NCBI RefSeq assembly: GCF_024220175.1
Contig: NZ_CP098502.1
Coordinates: 2,914,001-2,978,000, forward strand
DNA length: 64,000 bases
Source: Paraconexibacter antarcticus
Lineage (GTDB): Bacteria; Actinomycetota; Thermoleophilia; Solirubrobacterales; Solirubrobacteraceae
Direction of reading: 5' to 3'
Shown: in pieces, positions 8,311 through 17,765 of the stretch
Numbering within the stretch: the first letter of the stretch is position 1
Layout of the letters: each line of letters begins with the position of its first letter
Notes under the pieces: model-generated
The model's input: the letters and a program-made list of their open reading frames with translations, nothing else
Databases searched by the model: none
Told to the model about the DNA's origin: nothing
Position numbers and translations under genes: made by a program

Positions 8311-10110
8311 ATGACCCCAGAACCTCCACATCTCCGCCCCGTGCCGGGTCCCGGCGCCACCGCCGTCGCGGCCACGCCCGAGGGTGGGACAGAGACCTGG
8401 GACGGCGTCACCCGCCCGCGCTCGCGCGGCGGCAACGCCCGCTTCCTCACGGACGTCATCGTCGAGCTCGGCCTCGTCCCCCGCGATCGCGTGGAGTCCG
8501 CGATCGACGCCGCCCGGGCCAGCGGCGTCACGCCGGAGGCCGCGCTCCTCGAGCGCGGTGAGATCGACCAGGTCGCGCTGTCGCGGGCGGTCGCCGAGCG
8601 TCACGGCCTCGACCACCTCGACCTGACGGCGTTCAACGTCGACATGGGCGCGGCGAACCTCATCAACAATGCCGCGGCCCGCCGCTACGACGCCGTCCCG
8701 GTCGCCTTCCTCGGCGACCGCGGCCTGCTCATCGCGATGGCCGACCCGGCGAACGTCCTCGCCCTCGACGACATCGCCCTGATGACGGGCTACGACGTCA
8801 AACCCGCCGTCTCCTCGCGTGAGGACATCGCGGCGCTCGTCAGCCGGCTCACCCGCCTGGACGACGTCGTCGCCGCCGCCACCGACGAGGCCGGGGAGGA
8901 CGACGCCGAGATCGTCGACCTGCGCGAGTCCGCCGACGAGGCGCCGGTCATCAAGCTCGTCAACCAGATCATCGCCCAGGCCGCCGAGCAGGGGGCGTCC
9001 GACGTGCACATGGCGCCCGAGGGTGGCCAGATGCGCGTCCGCTTCCGCGTCGACGGCGTCCTGAAGGACACGACGACGGTGCCGCGCCGCATGGTCGCCG
9101 GCGTCATCAGCCGCATCAAGATCATGGCCGAGCTCGACATCGCCGAGAAGCGCCTGCCGCAGGACGGGCGCGTCGGCCTGACGATCGACGGCCGCCACAT
9201 CGACCTGCGCGTCGTGACGCTCCCGTCGGTGCACGGCGAGGGCGCGGTCATGCGCATCCTCGACAAGAGCGCGGTCGTCATGGAGCTCGACAAGCTCGGC
9301 ATGCTCGAGCCCGAGCGCGTCCGCTTCCAGCGCGCCTTCCACCAGGCCTACGGCGCCGTCCTCGTCACCGGCCCGACCGGCTCGGGCAAGTCGACGTCGC
9401 TCTACGCCGCGCTCGGGGAGCTGAACAGTCCCGAGAAGAACATCATCACGATCGAGGACCCCGTCGAGTACGAGGTCGCCGGGATCACCCAGCTGCAGGT
9501 GCACAACCGCGCCGGGCTGACGTTCGCCACCGGCCTGCGCTCGATGATGCGCGCCGACCCCGACGTCATCATGGTCGGCGAGGTCCGGGACCGGGAGGCG
9601 GCGCAGATCGCCGTCGAGGCCGCGCTCACCGGCCACCTCGTCCTCTCCACGCTGCACACGAACGACGCGCCGACCGCGATCACGCGCCTCATCGAGATGG
9701 GCATCGAGCCCTTCCTCGTCGCGAGCGCCATCGACTGCGTCGTCGGGCAGCGCCTCGCCCGGACGCTCTGCCAGCACTGCAAGCGGCGCACGATCCTCAG
9801 CGCCGACGTCCTGCGCGACAGCGGCTTCCCCGCCCGCATGGACATCGAGGCGTACGAGCCCGTCGGCTGCAGCCGCTGCGGCGGCTCGGGGTACAAGGGC
9901 CGCATCGGCCTGTACGAGGTCATGACCGTGACCGAGGAGATGCGCAAGCTCATCATCAACCGCGCGTCGGCCGACGAGATCGCCGTCGCGGCGATGCGCG
10001 CCGGCATGCGCCGCCTCCGCGAGGACGGCCTCGAGAAGGTCCGCCAGGGCCGCACGTCGATCGCCGAAGTGGCGCGCGTGACGGGCACGGGCGTCGCCGA
10101 GGAGTACTGA
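8311..10110 (+). CDS. pilB: Type IV pilus assembly ATPase PilB
   Basis: The extension motor of the type IV pilus. From the ATG at 8311 it is 599 residues, with an N-terminal MshEN/T2SSE_N domain (about 50-200). A GspE-type ATPase follows: Walker A GPTGSGKST near 354, IEDPVEYEVAGITQ, the Asp/His boxes, and STLHTNDAPTAITRL. It has the zinc-binding tetracysteine C487-x2-C490 ... C520-x2-C523 that separates PilB/GspE from PilT. It begins 1 nt after the aroE stop, so it is probably read from the mltG-aroE transcript. An in-frame GTG at 8290 is an alternative start. Confidence 0.93.
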   Translation: MTPEPPHLRPVPGPGATAVAATPEGGTETWDGVTRPRSRGGNARFLTDVIVELGLVPRDRVESAIDAARASGVTPEAALLERGEIDQVALSRAVAERHGLDHLDLTAFNVDMGAANLINNAAARRYDAVPVAFLGDRGLLIAMADPANVLALDDIALMTGYDVKPAVSSREDIAALVSRLTRLDDVVAAATDEAGEDDAEIVDLRESADEAPVIKLVNQIIAQAAEQGASDVHMAPEGGQMRVRFRVDGVLKDTTTVPRRMVAGVISRIKIMAELDIAEKRLPQDGRVGLTIDGRHIDLRVVTLPSVHGEGAVMRILDKSAVVMELDKLGMLEPERVRFQRAFHQAYGAVLVTGPTGSGKSTSLYAALGELNSPEKNIITIEDPVEYEVAGITQLQVHNRAGLTFATGLRSMMRADPDVIMVGEVRDREAAQIAVEAALTGHLVLSTLHTNDAPTAITRLIEMGIEPFLVASAIDCVVGQRLARTLCQHCKRRTILSADVLRDSGFPARMDIEAYEPVGCSRCGGSGYKGRIGLYEVMTVTEEMRKLIINRASADEIAVAAMRAGMRRLREDGLEKVRQGRTSIAEVARVTGTGVAEEY

Positions 10111-10165
10111 CGTCGTGGGTCCCGCCGGGGCCCCGGAACCGGACGTCCAGTCGGTCCGAAACCCC

Positions 10166-10193
10166 TCAAGGAACGCGCCCCGGTTCCCGATAG
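10166..10193 (+). promoter_or_regulatory. Sigma-28/WhiG-type promoter candidate for pilT
   Basis: TCAA at 10166-10169, exactly 16 nt, then CCCGATAG at 10186-10193. This fits the FliA/SigD/WhiG class consensus (TAAA, 15-16 nt, GCCGATAA). Only 10 nt separate the -10 box from the pilT ATG, so the mRNA would have a leader of a few bases at most. The same architecture precedes the pilin genes, pilD and pilM in this window. Confidence 0.7.
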
Positions 10194-10203
10194 AACCCCC
10201 ACG

Positions 10204-11307
10204 ATGCGCTTCGACTTCGCCGACCTGCTGCTGGACGTCCTGGAGCGCCGGGCGTCCGACCTCCACATCACCGCCGGCTCGCATCCGATGGTGCGCGTCC
10301 GCGGCCGGCTGACGCCGATGGACGAGTACCCGGTGCTCGACGCGACGGAGACACGGGAGATCGTCTACGCGATCCTCAACAACGACCAGCGCCAGCGCCT
10401 GGAGACGGACTGGCAGCTCGACTTCGCGTACGCGATCCCGGGCCGCGCCCGCTTCCGCGTGAACGCCTACTTCCAGCGCGGCGCGCTCGGGGCGGCCTTC
10501 CGCCTCATCCCCGCGCAGATCACGCCGATCGACGACCTCGGCCTGCCGCCGGTCGTCCACGAGATGTGCAACAAGCCCCGCGGCATCGTGCTCGTGACGG
10601 GCCCGACGGGCTCGGGCAAGTCGACGACGCTCGCTGCGATGGTCGACGAGATCAACGCGACGCGCGAGGAGCACATCCTCACGATCGAGGACCCCATCGA
10701 GTTCCTCCACGGCCACCGCAAGTGCATGGTCAACCAGCGCGAGGTCGGGGCGGACGCCCACTCCTTCGCCGCCGGCCTGAAGGCCGCCCTGCGCGAGGAC
10801 CCCGACGTCATCCTCGTCGGCGAGATGCGCGACCTCGAGACGATCTCCACGGCGCTCACCGCGGCGGAGACCGGCCACCTCGTCTTCGCGACGCTCCACA
10901 CGCAGAGCGCCCCGTCGACGATCGACCGCGTCATCGACGTCTTCCCGGCCCACCAGCAGCAGCAGATCCGCGTCCAGCTGTCGATAGCCCTGCAGGGCGT
11001 CATCACCCAGACGCTCATCCCGACGGCGGACGGCGCCGGGCGCGCGGTCGCCTGCGAGATCCTCGTCCCCACCGCCGCGGTGCGGAACCTCATCCGCGAG
11101 GGCAAGACCCACCAGATCCCGTCGTCGATGCAGACGGGCTCGACCGTGGGCATGCAGACGATGGACGCGGCGCTCGCGGCGCTCGTCCGCGCGGGCAAGA
11201 TCACCCAGCGCGTCGCGGAGACGCGGTCCTCGACCCCGGACGAGCTCCGGCGGATCCTCGGGGCCGCGACGCTCGGCGGTGGCGTCAACTACGGAGCGGC
11301 GGCCTAG
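10204..11307 (+). CDS. pilT: Type IV pilus retraction ATPase PilT
   Basis: PilT powers pilus retraction and twitching. The protein has 367 residues, the usual family length. It starts with a PAS-like domain (FADLLLDVLERRASDLHIT), then Walker A GPTGSGKST at about 133-141. IEDPIEFLH, the Asp box, the His box ATLHTQSAP and the C-terminal NLIREGK motif that is diagnostic for PilT follow. There is no zinc tetracysteine, unlike PilB. It is followed by pilC after 3 nt. The 93-nt gap after pilB contains a sigma-28-like promoter, so pilT-pilC may be controlled apart from pilB. Confidence 0.95.
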   Translation: MRFDFADLLLDVLERRASDLHITAGSHPMVRVRGRLTPMDEYPVLDATETREIVYAILNNDQRQRLETDWQLDFAYAIPGRARFRVNAYFQRGALGAAFRLIPAQITPIDDLGLPPVVHEMCNKPRGIVLVTGPTGSGKSTTLAAMVDEINATREEHILTIEDPIEFLHGHRKCMVNQREVGADAHSFAAGLKAALREDPDVILVGEMRDLETISTALTAAETGHLVFATLHTQSAPSTIDRVIDVFPAHQQQQIRVQLSIALQGVITQTLIPTADGAGRAVACEILVPTAAVRNLIREGKTHQIPSSMQTGSTVGMQTMDAALAALVRAGKITQRVAETRSSTPDELRRILGAATLGGGVNYGAAA

Positions 11308-11310
11308 CTC

Positions 11311-12519
11311 ATGTCGACCTACGTCTTCAAGGCGATGGACCTTACCGGCGCGAAGGCCGGCGGCGAGGTCGAGGCCGAGAGCAAGCAGGCGGTCTCCGAC
11401 CAGCTCAAGCAGCGCGGGCTGATCGTGCTCGACATCGCCGACAAGCACAAGTCGCGCGAGCTGAACGTCAAGATGTTCCAGCGCGTCAAGGCCGACGAGC
11501 TCACCGTCATGACGCGGCAGCTCGCGACGATGGTCGACTCCGGCATGACGATCCTCCGGGCGCTCTACGTCCTGGAGGCGCAGACCGAGAACGAGCTCCT
11601 GCAGAGGACGATCGTCGAGATCCGCAAGGACGTCGAGGCCGGCCTCGCGCTGTCGGAGGCGATGGCGCGTCACCCGAAGATCTTCAGCCCGCTGTTCATC
11701 GCCATGACGGAGGCGGGGGAGACGGGCGGCGTCCTCGACGCGGCGCTCCTCCGGGTCGCCGACCAGCTCGAGAAGGAGGACTCCCTGCGCCGGCAGGTGA
11801 AGTCCGCGATGGCCTACCCGCTCGTCGTCATCGGCTTCTCGGTCGTCGTCGTCCTCGCCCTCGTCGCCTTCCTCATCCCGGTCTTCATCGGGGTCTTCAA
11901 GGAGTTCGGCGGCGGACTGCCGGCAATCACGCAGGTCACGGTGACGATGTCCAACGTCCTCACCGGATACTGGTACCTCCTGTTCGGTGGCGTCGCCGCG
12001 CTCTACTTCGGCTTCCGCAAGTGGAAGGTGTCGGAGACCGGCCGCAGGCAGTGGGACCGCTTCCGGCTGCGGGTGCCCTTCGGCATCGGCGCGATCGTTC
12101 AGAAGGTGTCCCTCGCCCGCTGGTCGCGCACGCTCTCCGCGCTCATGGGCGCCGGCGTCCCGCTCCTGCTCGCCCTCGAGATCACCGGCCGCACCGCCGG
12201 CAACACGGTCATCGAGAAGGCGATGGGCGACGTCATCACCTCCGTCCGCAACGGCGGCACGATCAGCGGCCCCCTCAAGGACGCGCCGGTCTTCCCGGGC
12301 ATGGTCACGCACATGCTCGGCGTCGGCGAGGAGACGGGCGCCCTGGACACGATGCTCTCCAAGGTCGCGGACTTCTATGAGGACCAGGTCGACGCCGCGG
12401 TCAAGGCGCTCACCTCGATCCTCGAGCCGGTCATGATCGTCGTCGTCGGCTCGATCGTCGGCTTCATCGTCATCTCGATGTACCTGCCCCTCTTCAAGGT
12501 GTACGACGCCATCAAGTGA
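11311..12519 (+). CDS. pilC: Type IV pilus inner-membrane platform protein PilC
   Basis: PilC is the membrane platform on which PilB and PilT act. The 402-residue protein begins YVFKAMDLTGAKAGGEVEA, typical of the family. It has two repeated T2SSF domains (about 70-190 and 275-395). Membrane segments lie near 170-195 (VVVIGF...LIPVF), 222-238 and the C-terminus. The duplicated motif FSPLFIAMTEAGETGGVLD / FPGMVTHMLGVGEETGALD is clear. It ends the pilB-pilT-pilC block. The pilin, peptidase and pilMNO genes are about 9 kb away. Confidence 0.95.
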   Translation: MSTYVFKAMDLTGAKAGGEVEAESKQAVSDQLKQRGLIVLDIADKHKSRELNVKMFQRVKADELTVMTRQLATMVDSGMTILRALYVLEAQTENELLQRTIVEIRKDVEAGLALSEAMARHPKIFSPLFIAMTEAGETGGVLDAALLRVADQLEKEDSLRRQVKSAMAYPLVVIGFSVVVVLALVAFLIPVFIGVFKEFGGGLPAITQVTVTMSNVLTGYWYLLFGGVAALYFGFRKWKVSETGRRQWDRFRLRVPFGIGAIVQKVSLARWSRTLSALMGAGVPLLLALEITGRTAGNTVIEKAMGDVITSVRNGGTISGPLKDAPVFPGMVTHMLGVGEETGALDTMLSKVADFYEDQVDAAVKALTSILEPVMIVVVGSIVGFIVISMYLPLFKVYDAIK

Positions 12520-12649
12520 CTGCGGGCGGCCGTCGGGGCGGCCAACAGGGGAACAGGAGTGACCACCGGTCGCGCTGGGGAGCGCGGCCGGCGGTCGTTC
12601 CGGGGACCGGCACGACGTCGTCGCGACGAGCACCGCGTCCGCCCGCTGG

Positions 12650-12655
12650 TAGCGT
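12650..12655 (+). promoter_or_regulatory. -10 box TAGCGT for purU, leaderless arrangement
   Basis: TAGCGT ends 7 nt before the GTG at 12663. That spacing would place transcription initiation at or next to the start codon. No ribosome-binding site is seen in the gap. Confidence 0.5.
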
Positions 12656-12662
12656 CGGCGCC

Positions 12663-13520
<858 letters not shown>

Positions 13521-13540
13521 CGCCGACGCCCCGGCCGCGC

Positions 13541-14725
13541 TCAGGGGCGGTTGCGGCCGTAGGCGTCGTGCGCCTCGACCCACTCCTCGGCGACGATCGC
13601 CGACCCGAGCGACAGCTCCCCGCAGAGCACCGTCGCGGCGATGATCTCCGCGAGCTTGCCGACCTTGCCGGTGCCGTAGCAGTCCATGAGCTCCAGGCAC
13701 TCGCGCTGGGTCGAGAGCCCGGTCCCGCCGCCGTAGCTCGCCACGATGAGCGACGGGATCGTGATCGAGAAGTAGTAGTCCCCGTTCTCGCGCAGCTCGG
13801 CGTAGACGAACGCGGCGGAGGACTCGGCGACGTTCGCCACGTCCTGCCCGGTCGCGATGAAGAGCGCGGTGATGCCGTTCGCCGAGTGGGCGCCGTTGTT
13901 GTTCACCCCGGACATGAAGCCGCCGAGGTTCGACACCTGCCGCGCGCGGTACATGAGCGCGCTGTCGGAGCGCATGACCCGGCGGAAGAGCTCGTTCGGG
14001 ATCGTCGCCTCCGCGATGACCCGCTTGCCCCGCGTGCGGAGCATGTTGATCTGGCTGCTCTTCTTGTCGGTCGCGAAGTTCGACTCGAGGAAGTGGTGCT
14101 CGATCGTGTCGTTGTGCGCACGGATCCACCGGCACGCCGCCTGCGTCGCCTTGCCGGTGAGGTTCTGGCCGGCCGCGTCCCCGGTCGTGTAGTTGAAGCG
14201 CGTGTAGAGCATCCGGCCCGCGGAGTACTGCTCGATCTCCTGGAGCTTGCCGGTCGACGTCGTCGTCTCCGCCGCAGCCTTGATCTCGCCGAAGTGCTCA
14301 TGGAGCCAGACGCCGAACGCGCGGGCCTCACGCGCGCTCGGGAAGATGAACGACGGCGCGCGCTGCATGTGGTCGGCCATGATCGTCGTCGTCACGCCGC
14401 CCGCCTCGTGGAGCAGCCGCATCCCGCGGTTGTAGCTCGCGACGAGCGTCCCCTCGGCCGTCGCGAGCGGGACGTAGAACTCGCCCTGGGCGTGCTCGCC
14501 GTTGACGAGCAGCGGCCCGGCGAGCCCGATCGGGACCTGCGCCACGCCCATGAAGTGCTCGATGTTGCCGCGCAGCGTCTGCGGGTCCAGCGAGTAGCTC
14601 CCGACGTGGTCGAGCGAGGTGCCGGAGCGCTCGGTCGCGAAGGCGCGGCGGGCCGCGGCGGCGGCCGGCCCGTAGTCGTCGTCGCGATCGCGGGGGACGG
14701 GGACGCGGGGGGTCGGCTCGTGCAT
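13541..14725 (-). CDS. Hydroxymethylglutaryl-CoA reductase, class I-like
   Basis: The 394-residue protein has the HMG-CoA reductase signatures. VPIGLAGPLLVNG and ATAEGTLVAS carry the catalytic Glu. ATDKKSSQINMLRTRGKR has the catalytic Lys region and NADPH-site residues, GQDVANVAESS the catalytic Asp, and GGGTGLSTQRECLEL the late glycine loop. A C-terminal EAHDAYGRNR supplies the expected catalytic His. The family makes mevalonate from HMG-CoA. No other mevalonate-pathway gene is in the window, while dxs and a prenyl synthase are, so its role here is unclear. TAGCCT at 14732-14737 lies 6 nt before the ATG, a leaderless layout. Confidence 0.85.
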   Translation of the reverse strand: MHEPTPRVPVPRDRDDDYGPAAAAARRAFATERSGTSLDHVGSYSLDPQTLRGNIEHFMGVAQVPIGLAGPLLVNGEHAQGEFYVPLATAEGTLVASYNRGMRLLHEAGGVTTTIMADHMQRAPSFIFPSAREARAFGVWLHEHFGEIKAAAETTTSTGKLQEIEQYSAGRMLYTRFNYTTGDAAGQNLTGKATQAACRWIRAHNDTIEHHFLESNFATDKKSSQINMLRTRGKRVIAEATIPNELFRRVMRSDSALMYRARQVSNLGGFMSGVNNNGAHSANGITALFIATGQDVANVAESSAAFVYAELRENGDYYFSITIPSLIVASYGGGTGLSTQRECLELMDCYGTGKVGKLAEIIAATVLCGELSLGSAIVAEEWVEAHDAYGRNRP

Positions 14726-14731
14726 CCCGCG

Positions 14732-14737
14732 AGGCTA
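14732..14737 (-). promoter_or_regulatory. -10 box TAGCCT for the HMG-CoA reductase gene
   Basis: TAGCCT read on the minus strand ends 6 nt before the ATG at 14725. Transcription would start at the first base of the coding region. Confidence 0.45.
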
Positions 14738-14756
14738 GCCGAGCAGACGGCGGCGT

Positions 14757-15620
14757 TCAGTCGATCCGGCGCACCGCCACCCGGAAGACCGCGGTGAACG
14801 CGTCGCCGGGGGCGACGTGCCGTAGGCCCGCGCCGGTGACGAGCGCGTTCGTCGGCGCGGTCATCGGCTCCCACGCGACGAACGACTCGCCCTCCGGCGC
14901 CCACGCGTGCCCGACCGGATAGTCCTCGCCGCCGAACTGCACGCGCAGCTCGCGACCGCCGCCGCGCAGGACGACGTCGCCGTCCCAGGTGGTGTACTCC
15001 GCGTCGAGGGTGGCGGCCGGCAGCATGCCGTCGACGGCCTCCGCGTCGAGCTCCTCTCCGGTCGGGATGCCACGCGCGTCGAGCACGGTCTGCCGTCGCA
15101 CGGGCAGCGTGACGTGGAGGTCGTCGCGGGCGACGCCGGGCAGCGTGAAGAGCGGGTGCCAGCCGAAGCTCACCGGGACGAGGACCTCGCCGGTGGCCGT
15201 CAGCGTCGTGGCGACCGTCATGCCCTCGGGGTCGAGGGTCACGTCGACGCTCCAGGCGTGGGGGAAGGGGAACACGGCGAGGACCGGCCCGTCCGCGACG
15301 AACCCGGCCCGCAGCCGGCCCTCCTCCGCGGAGAGGACCGTCCACGTCCGCCCGGCGAGCGCTCCGTCCTTCGGCAGCGCGTTCCCGTCGAGCTTCGCGT
15401 CGGCGGGGTCGATGACGACGTCCCCGTAGCGCAGGCCGTCGAGGCGGTTCGCCCACGGGGCCAGCAGCGGGATCCCGAAGGCCGAGCCCTTGGCGAGGTA
15501 CGCGTCGAGGCCGCCGCGCTGGCCGAGCAGCTCACCGCCCTGATGGGTGAGCGACGCCCCGACCATCCCCTGCTCGGGCAGCCACGTGGCGGCGAGATCT
15601 CCGGCGCGCAGGACGATCAT
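14757..15620 (-). CDS. Aldose 1-epimerase family protein
   Basis: The 287-residue protein resembles GalM/YihR-type mutarotases, which interconvert alpha and beta anomers of sugars. PLLAPWANRLDGLRYGD is the sugar-binding Asn-Arg motif. VSFGWHPLFTL carries the catalytic His and WEPMTAPTNAL the catalytic Glu. The family length is about 280-340, so it appears complete. It is 31 nt upstream of the HMG-CoA reductase gene on the same strand, but that gene has its own -10 box, so co-transcription is uncertain. The sugar substrate is unknown. Confidence 0.85.
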   Translation of the reverse strand: MIVLRAGDLAATWLPEQGMVGASLTHQGGELLGQRGGLDAYLAKGSAFGIPLLAPWANRLDGLRYGDVVIDPADAKLDGNALPKDGALAGRTWTVLSAEEGRLRAGFVADGPVLAVFPFPHAWSVDVTLDPEGMTVATTLTATGEVLVPVSFGWHPLFTLPGVARDDLHVTLPVRRQTVLDARGIPTGEELDAEAVDGMLPAATLDAEYTTWDGDVVLRGGGRELRVQFGGEDYPVGHAWAPEGESFVAWEPMTAPTNALVTGAGLRHVAPGDAFTAVFRVAVRRID

Positions 15621-15660
15621 GCGCGGGAGTGTCGCAGGAGCGCCGCGGCGCGCCCGCTGT

Positions 15661-15666
15661 TAGCTT
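15661..15666 (+). promoter_or_regulatory. -10 box TAGCTT for the SGNH-domain gene
   Basis: TAGCTT ends 7 nt before the GTG at 15674, with no ribosome-binding site between. This supports GTG 15674 over the longer upstream reading frame. Confidence 0.45.
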
Positions 15667-15673
15667 GGGCGCG

Positions 15674-16639
15674 GTGACGACGGCCCGCGGACCGCTGCTC
15701 ATCCTCGTCCTGACGCTGCTCGGCGCGCTCCTGCCGGCCGTGGCGGCGAGTCCCCGCACGAGCCCGGCGGCCCAGCCGTGCTTCGGTGCCGCCGCCCGCG
15801 CCCTCACGCCCGCGCCGTGCCGCAATCCGGCGCTGCGCTACACCGTCTTCCCGTCCCCGGAGGACGCGCTGCTGCAGCCGAGCTCCGCGTGCGCGCTGGC
15901 CGGCACGAAGGGGCCGCCGAACCGCGTCTGCGCCTTCGGGACGCCGAAAACGAGGGCGACGGCGACGGTCGGCCTGCTCGGCGACAGCCACGCCCCGGCC
16001 TGGCGCGGGGCGGTCGACCGCCTCGCCCGCGCTGAGCGCTGGCACGGCCTCACCGTCCGCCGCTCGAGCTGCCCGTTCACGTTCGCCCGCCGCTACGTCT
16101 CGCCTGCCGCGGCCCGGGCGTGCGACCAGTGGGTGCGCGCGGTCATCCTCTTCTTCGGGCACCACCCCGAGATCCACACCGTCTTCCTCGTCAACTCCTC
16201 GGCGTACGACTTCGTGCCCGCCGGGGGACTGGACCCGCACGCGAGCGCGGTCGCCGGCTACGAGGCGGCGATCGCCCAGCTGCCCGCGTCCGTCACGCAC
16301 GTCGTCGTCATCCGCGACAACCCGCAGGCGACCGACACCACCCTGCCCTGCATCGAGGACGCGATGGCACGCCACCACCGGGCGGACGTGCGCTGCGCGC
16401 TGCCGCGCAGCCAGGCGCTGCGCCCGGATGCGCCGGCCGACGCGGCGGCGGCGCTCGCCTCACCGCGGGTCCGGGCCATCGACCTCACGCCGTACTTCTG
16501 CGACGACTCGCGCTGCTACACCGTCATCGGCGGCGCGCTCGTCTACAAGGATCAGAGCCACATCACGACGAGCTTCAGTGCGTCGCTCGGCCCGTACCTC
16601 GCGGCCGCCTACTGGGCGCTCGGCCTGCCGCCGGCCTGA
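15674..16639 (+). CDS. Secreted SGNH-domain protein
   Basis: From GTG 15674 it has 321 residues, beginning with a hydrophobic signal sequence ending near AVAAS. The core carries GLLGDSHAPAW (SGNH block I, catalytic Ser) and late KDQSHITTSFS (block V, Asp-x-x-His). That is the pattern of SGNH domains found at the C-terminus of OafA-type acyltransferases. Here the domain stands alone and is exported. Several cysteines in the mature part suggest disulfides. It may transfer or remove O-acetyl groups on cell-surface glycans. A membrane acyltransferase of the matching family lies 3 kb away (19861-21045), but a functional link is only an inference. Confidence 0.75.
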   Translation: MTTARGPLLILVLTLLGALLPAVAASPRTSPAAQPCFGAAARALTPAPCRNPALRYTVFPSPEDALLQPSSACALAGTKGPPNRVCAFGTPKTRATATVGLLGDSHAPAWRGAVDRLARAERWHGLTVRRSSCPFTFARRYVSPAAARACDQWVRAVILFFGHHPEIHTVFLVNSSAYDFVPAGGLDPHASAVAGYEAAIAQLPASVTHVVVIRDNPQATDTTLPCIEDAMARHHRADVRCALPRSQALRPDAPADAAAALASPRVRAIDLTPYFCDDSRCYTVIGGALVYKDQSHITTSFSASLGPYLAAAYWALGLPPA

Positions 16640-16671
16640 CCCGGCGATGCCGACGGCACTGCGCCCGGCGG

Positions 16672-17727
16672 TCAGCCCTTCGCGTGCTCGCCCTTCGCCT
16701 TGCCGTGGCCCTTCGCCTTCGCGGCGGGGGCGGGCGGGGGCAGGGGGACCGGGGCGGTGACGACCTTCGAGCCGACCTTGCAGCGCTTCAGCTCGGCCGC
16801 CGCACCGCCCTCGGGATCGGTGACGACCGGCTGCCCGAGGTACCGGCGCACGAGGTTCAGCGACGGTCGCTCACGCCCGGCGGCGTCGACGAGCGCGGAG
16901 TCGAAGCTCGCGCTCGTGTCGCCCTGGCCCCAGTTGAAGATGTAGATCCGCCTGATGCGCGGGGAGAGCTTCGCGATCGTGTTCAGGAGGAAGCGCGTCG
17001 CCCGCGTCTGGAAGGCGACGCCGCAGCCCGCGAACCGGTAGGTCGGGCGCAGGCGGGAGGCGACGCCGCCGGTCTCGGTGAGCCAGAAGTCGCCCTTCAG
17101 GTTGGCGAGCAGCGCTCTCGTCATCGTCGTGTGGCCCGTGTTCACGTCGTTGTAGTCGTGCAGGCCCCAGATCGCGGGCTGCCGGCCCGCCGCCGCGACG
17201 AAGCGCGCGGCCCAGGTGAGGACCTTCGGCTCGTCGAGCAGGTCGGCCCCGAGAACGGTGCAGGTCGGGCAGGCGCGGCGCAGCGCGAGCCACCAGGAGG
17301 CGACGAGCTCGGGCGACTTGCCGAGGTTCGCCTCGTTCCACGTCGAGAGCGTCCGGACCTGGCCGGGCCAGCGCCTGCGCCACTTCCGCAGCTCGGCGGC
17401 GAGCTGGGCGGGGGACGGGTTGTAGCTGATGCGGCTCGGGATCCGGGACCGCGAGATCGTGATGAGCGGGTCGAGGCCGGCGAGCTTGGCCCCGGCGAAC
17501 CACAGGTCCATCTCCTGACGCGAGGCCTTGTCGGTGAGGACGTCCCACGACATGTAGACCCGCGCGTACTTCAGGTGCAGCTCGTCGAGGCGCGGGTCGA
17601 GGAACGTCGCCGCCTTCTGGTCGGCGATGCCGAGGGCGGGCTTGGCCTGCGCGGCGGCCGAGCCGGCGGCGGCGCCCGCGAGCAGCGTGAGCAGGGCGAG
17701 GCAGAGCAGCAGGGGAAGGCGACGCAT
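16672..17727 (-). CDS. Secreted glycoside hydrolase-like protein (clan A TIM barrel)
   Basis: The 351-residue protein has a clear signal peptide (LPLLLCLALLTLLAGAAAG). Its barrel resembles GH5/GH39-type families: STWNEANLGK has the Asn-Glu pair expected for the acid/base, and FWLTETGG, after strand 7, carries a Glu in the nucleophile position. The C-terminus is a Pro linker and a Lys/Gly/His-rich tail. The fold call rests on these motifs only; substrate and activity are unknown. A sigma-28-like promoter with a perfect GCCGATAA box lies just upstream. That suggests co-regulation with the type IV pilus genes. Confidence 0.7.
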   Translation of the reverse strand: MRRLPLLLCLALLTLLAGAAAGSAAAQAKPALGIADQKAATFLDPRLDELHLKYARVYMSWDVLTDKASRQEMDLWFAGAKLAGLDPLITISRSRIPSRISYNPSPAQLAAELRKWRRRWPGQVRTLSTWNEANLGKSPELVASWWLALRRACPTCTVLGADLLDEPKVLTWAARFVAAAGRQPAIWGLHDYNDVNTGHTTMTRALLANLKGDFWLTETGGVASRLRPTYRFAGCGVAFQTRATRFLLNTIAKLSPRIRRIYIFNWGQGDTSASFDSALVDAAGRERPSLNLVRRYLGQPVVTDPEGGAAAELKRCKVGSKVVTAPVPLPPPAPAAKAKGHGKAKGEHAKG

Positions 17728-17735
17728 CGGGTCGA

Positions 17736-17763
17736 TTATCGGCGGAAAGCCGGGCGGCGTTGA
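17736..17763 (-). promoter_or_regulatory. Sigma-28/WhiG-type promoter candidate for the secreted glycosidase-like gene
   Basis: On the minus strand: TCAA at 17763-17760, exactly 16 nt, then GCCGATAA at 17743-17736, a perfect match to the -10 consensus. Only 8 nt separate it from the ATG at 17727. Its spacing and half-sites match those found before pilT and pilD. Confidence 0.7.
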
Positions 17764-17765
17764 GG

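Noticed and set aside
8250-8311. Sigma-28-type promoter for pilB
   Set aside because: CCCGATGA occurs at 8302-8309, but the nearest -35-like GAAA is 20 nt away and the box abuts the ATG, so spacing does not fit.
8266-12633. Very long open frame on the minus strand across pilB, pilT and pilC
   Set aside because: It is antisense to three proteins with complete motifs, and its translation is a low-complexity Asp/Glu/Arg/Val-rich sequence typical of GC-rich shadow frames.
12520-12662. Upstream extension of purU into the pilC 3' region
   Set aside because: The extra 49 residues are low-complexity, and a -10 box plus the normal family length support the GTG at 12663.
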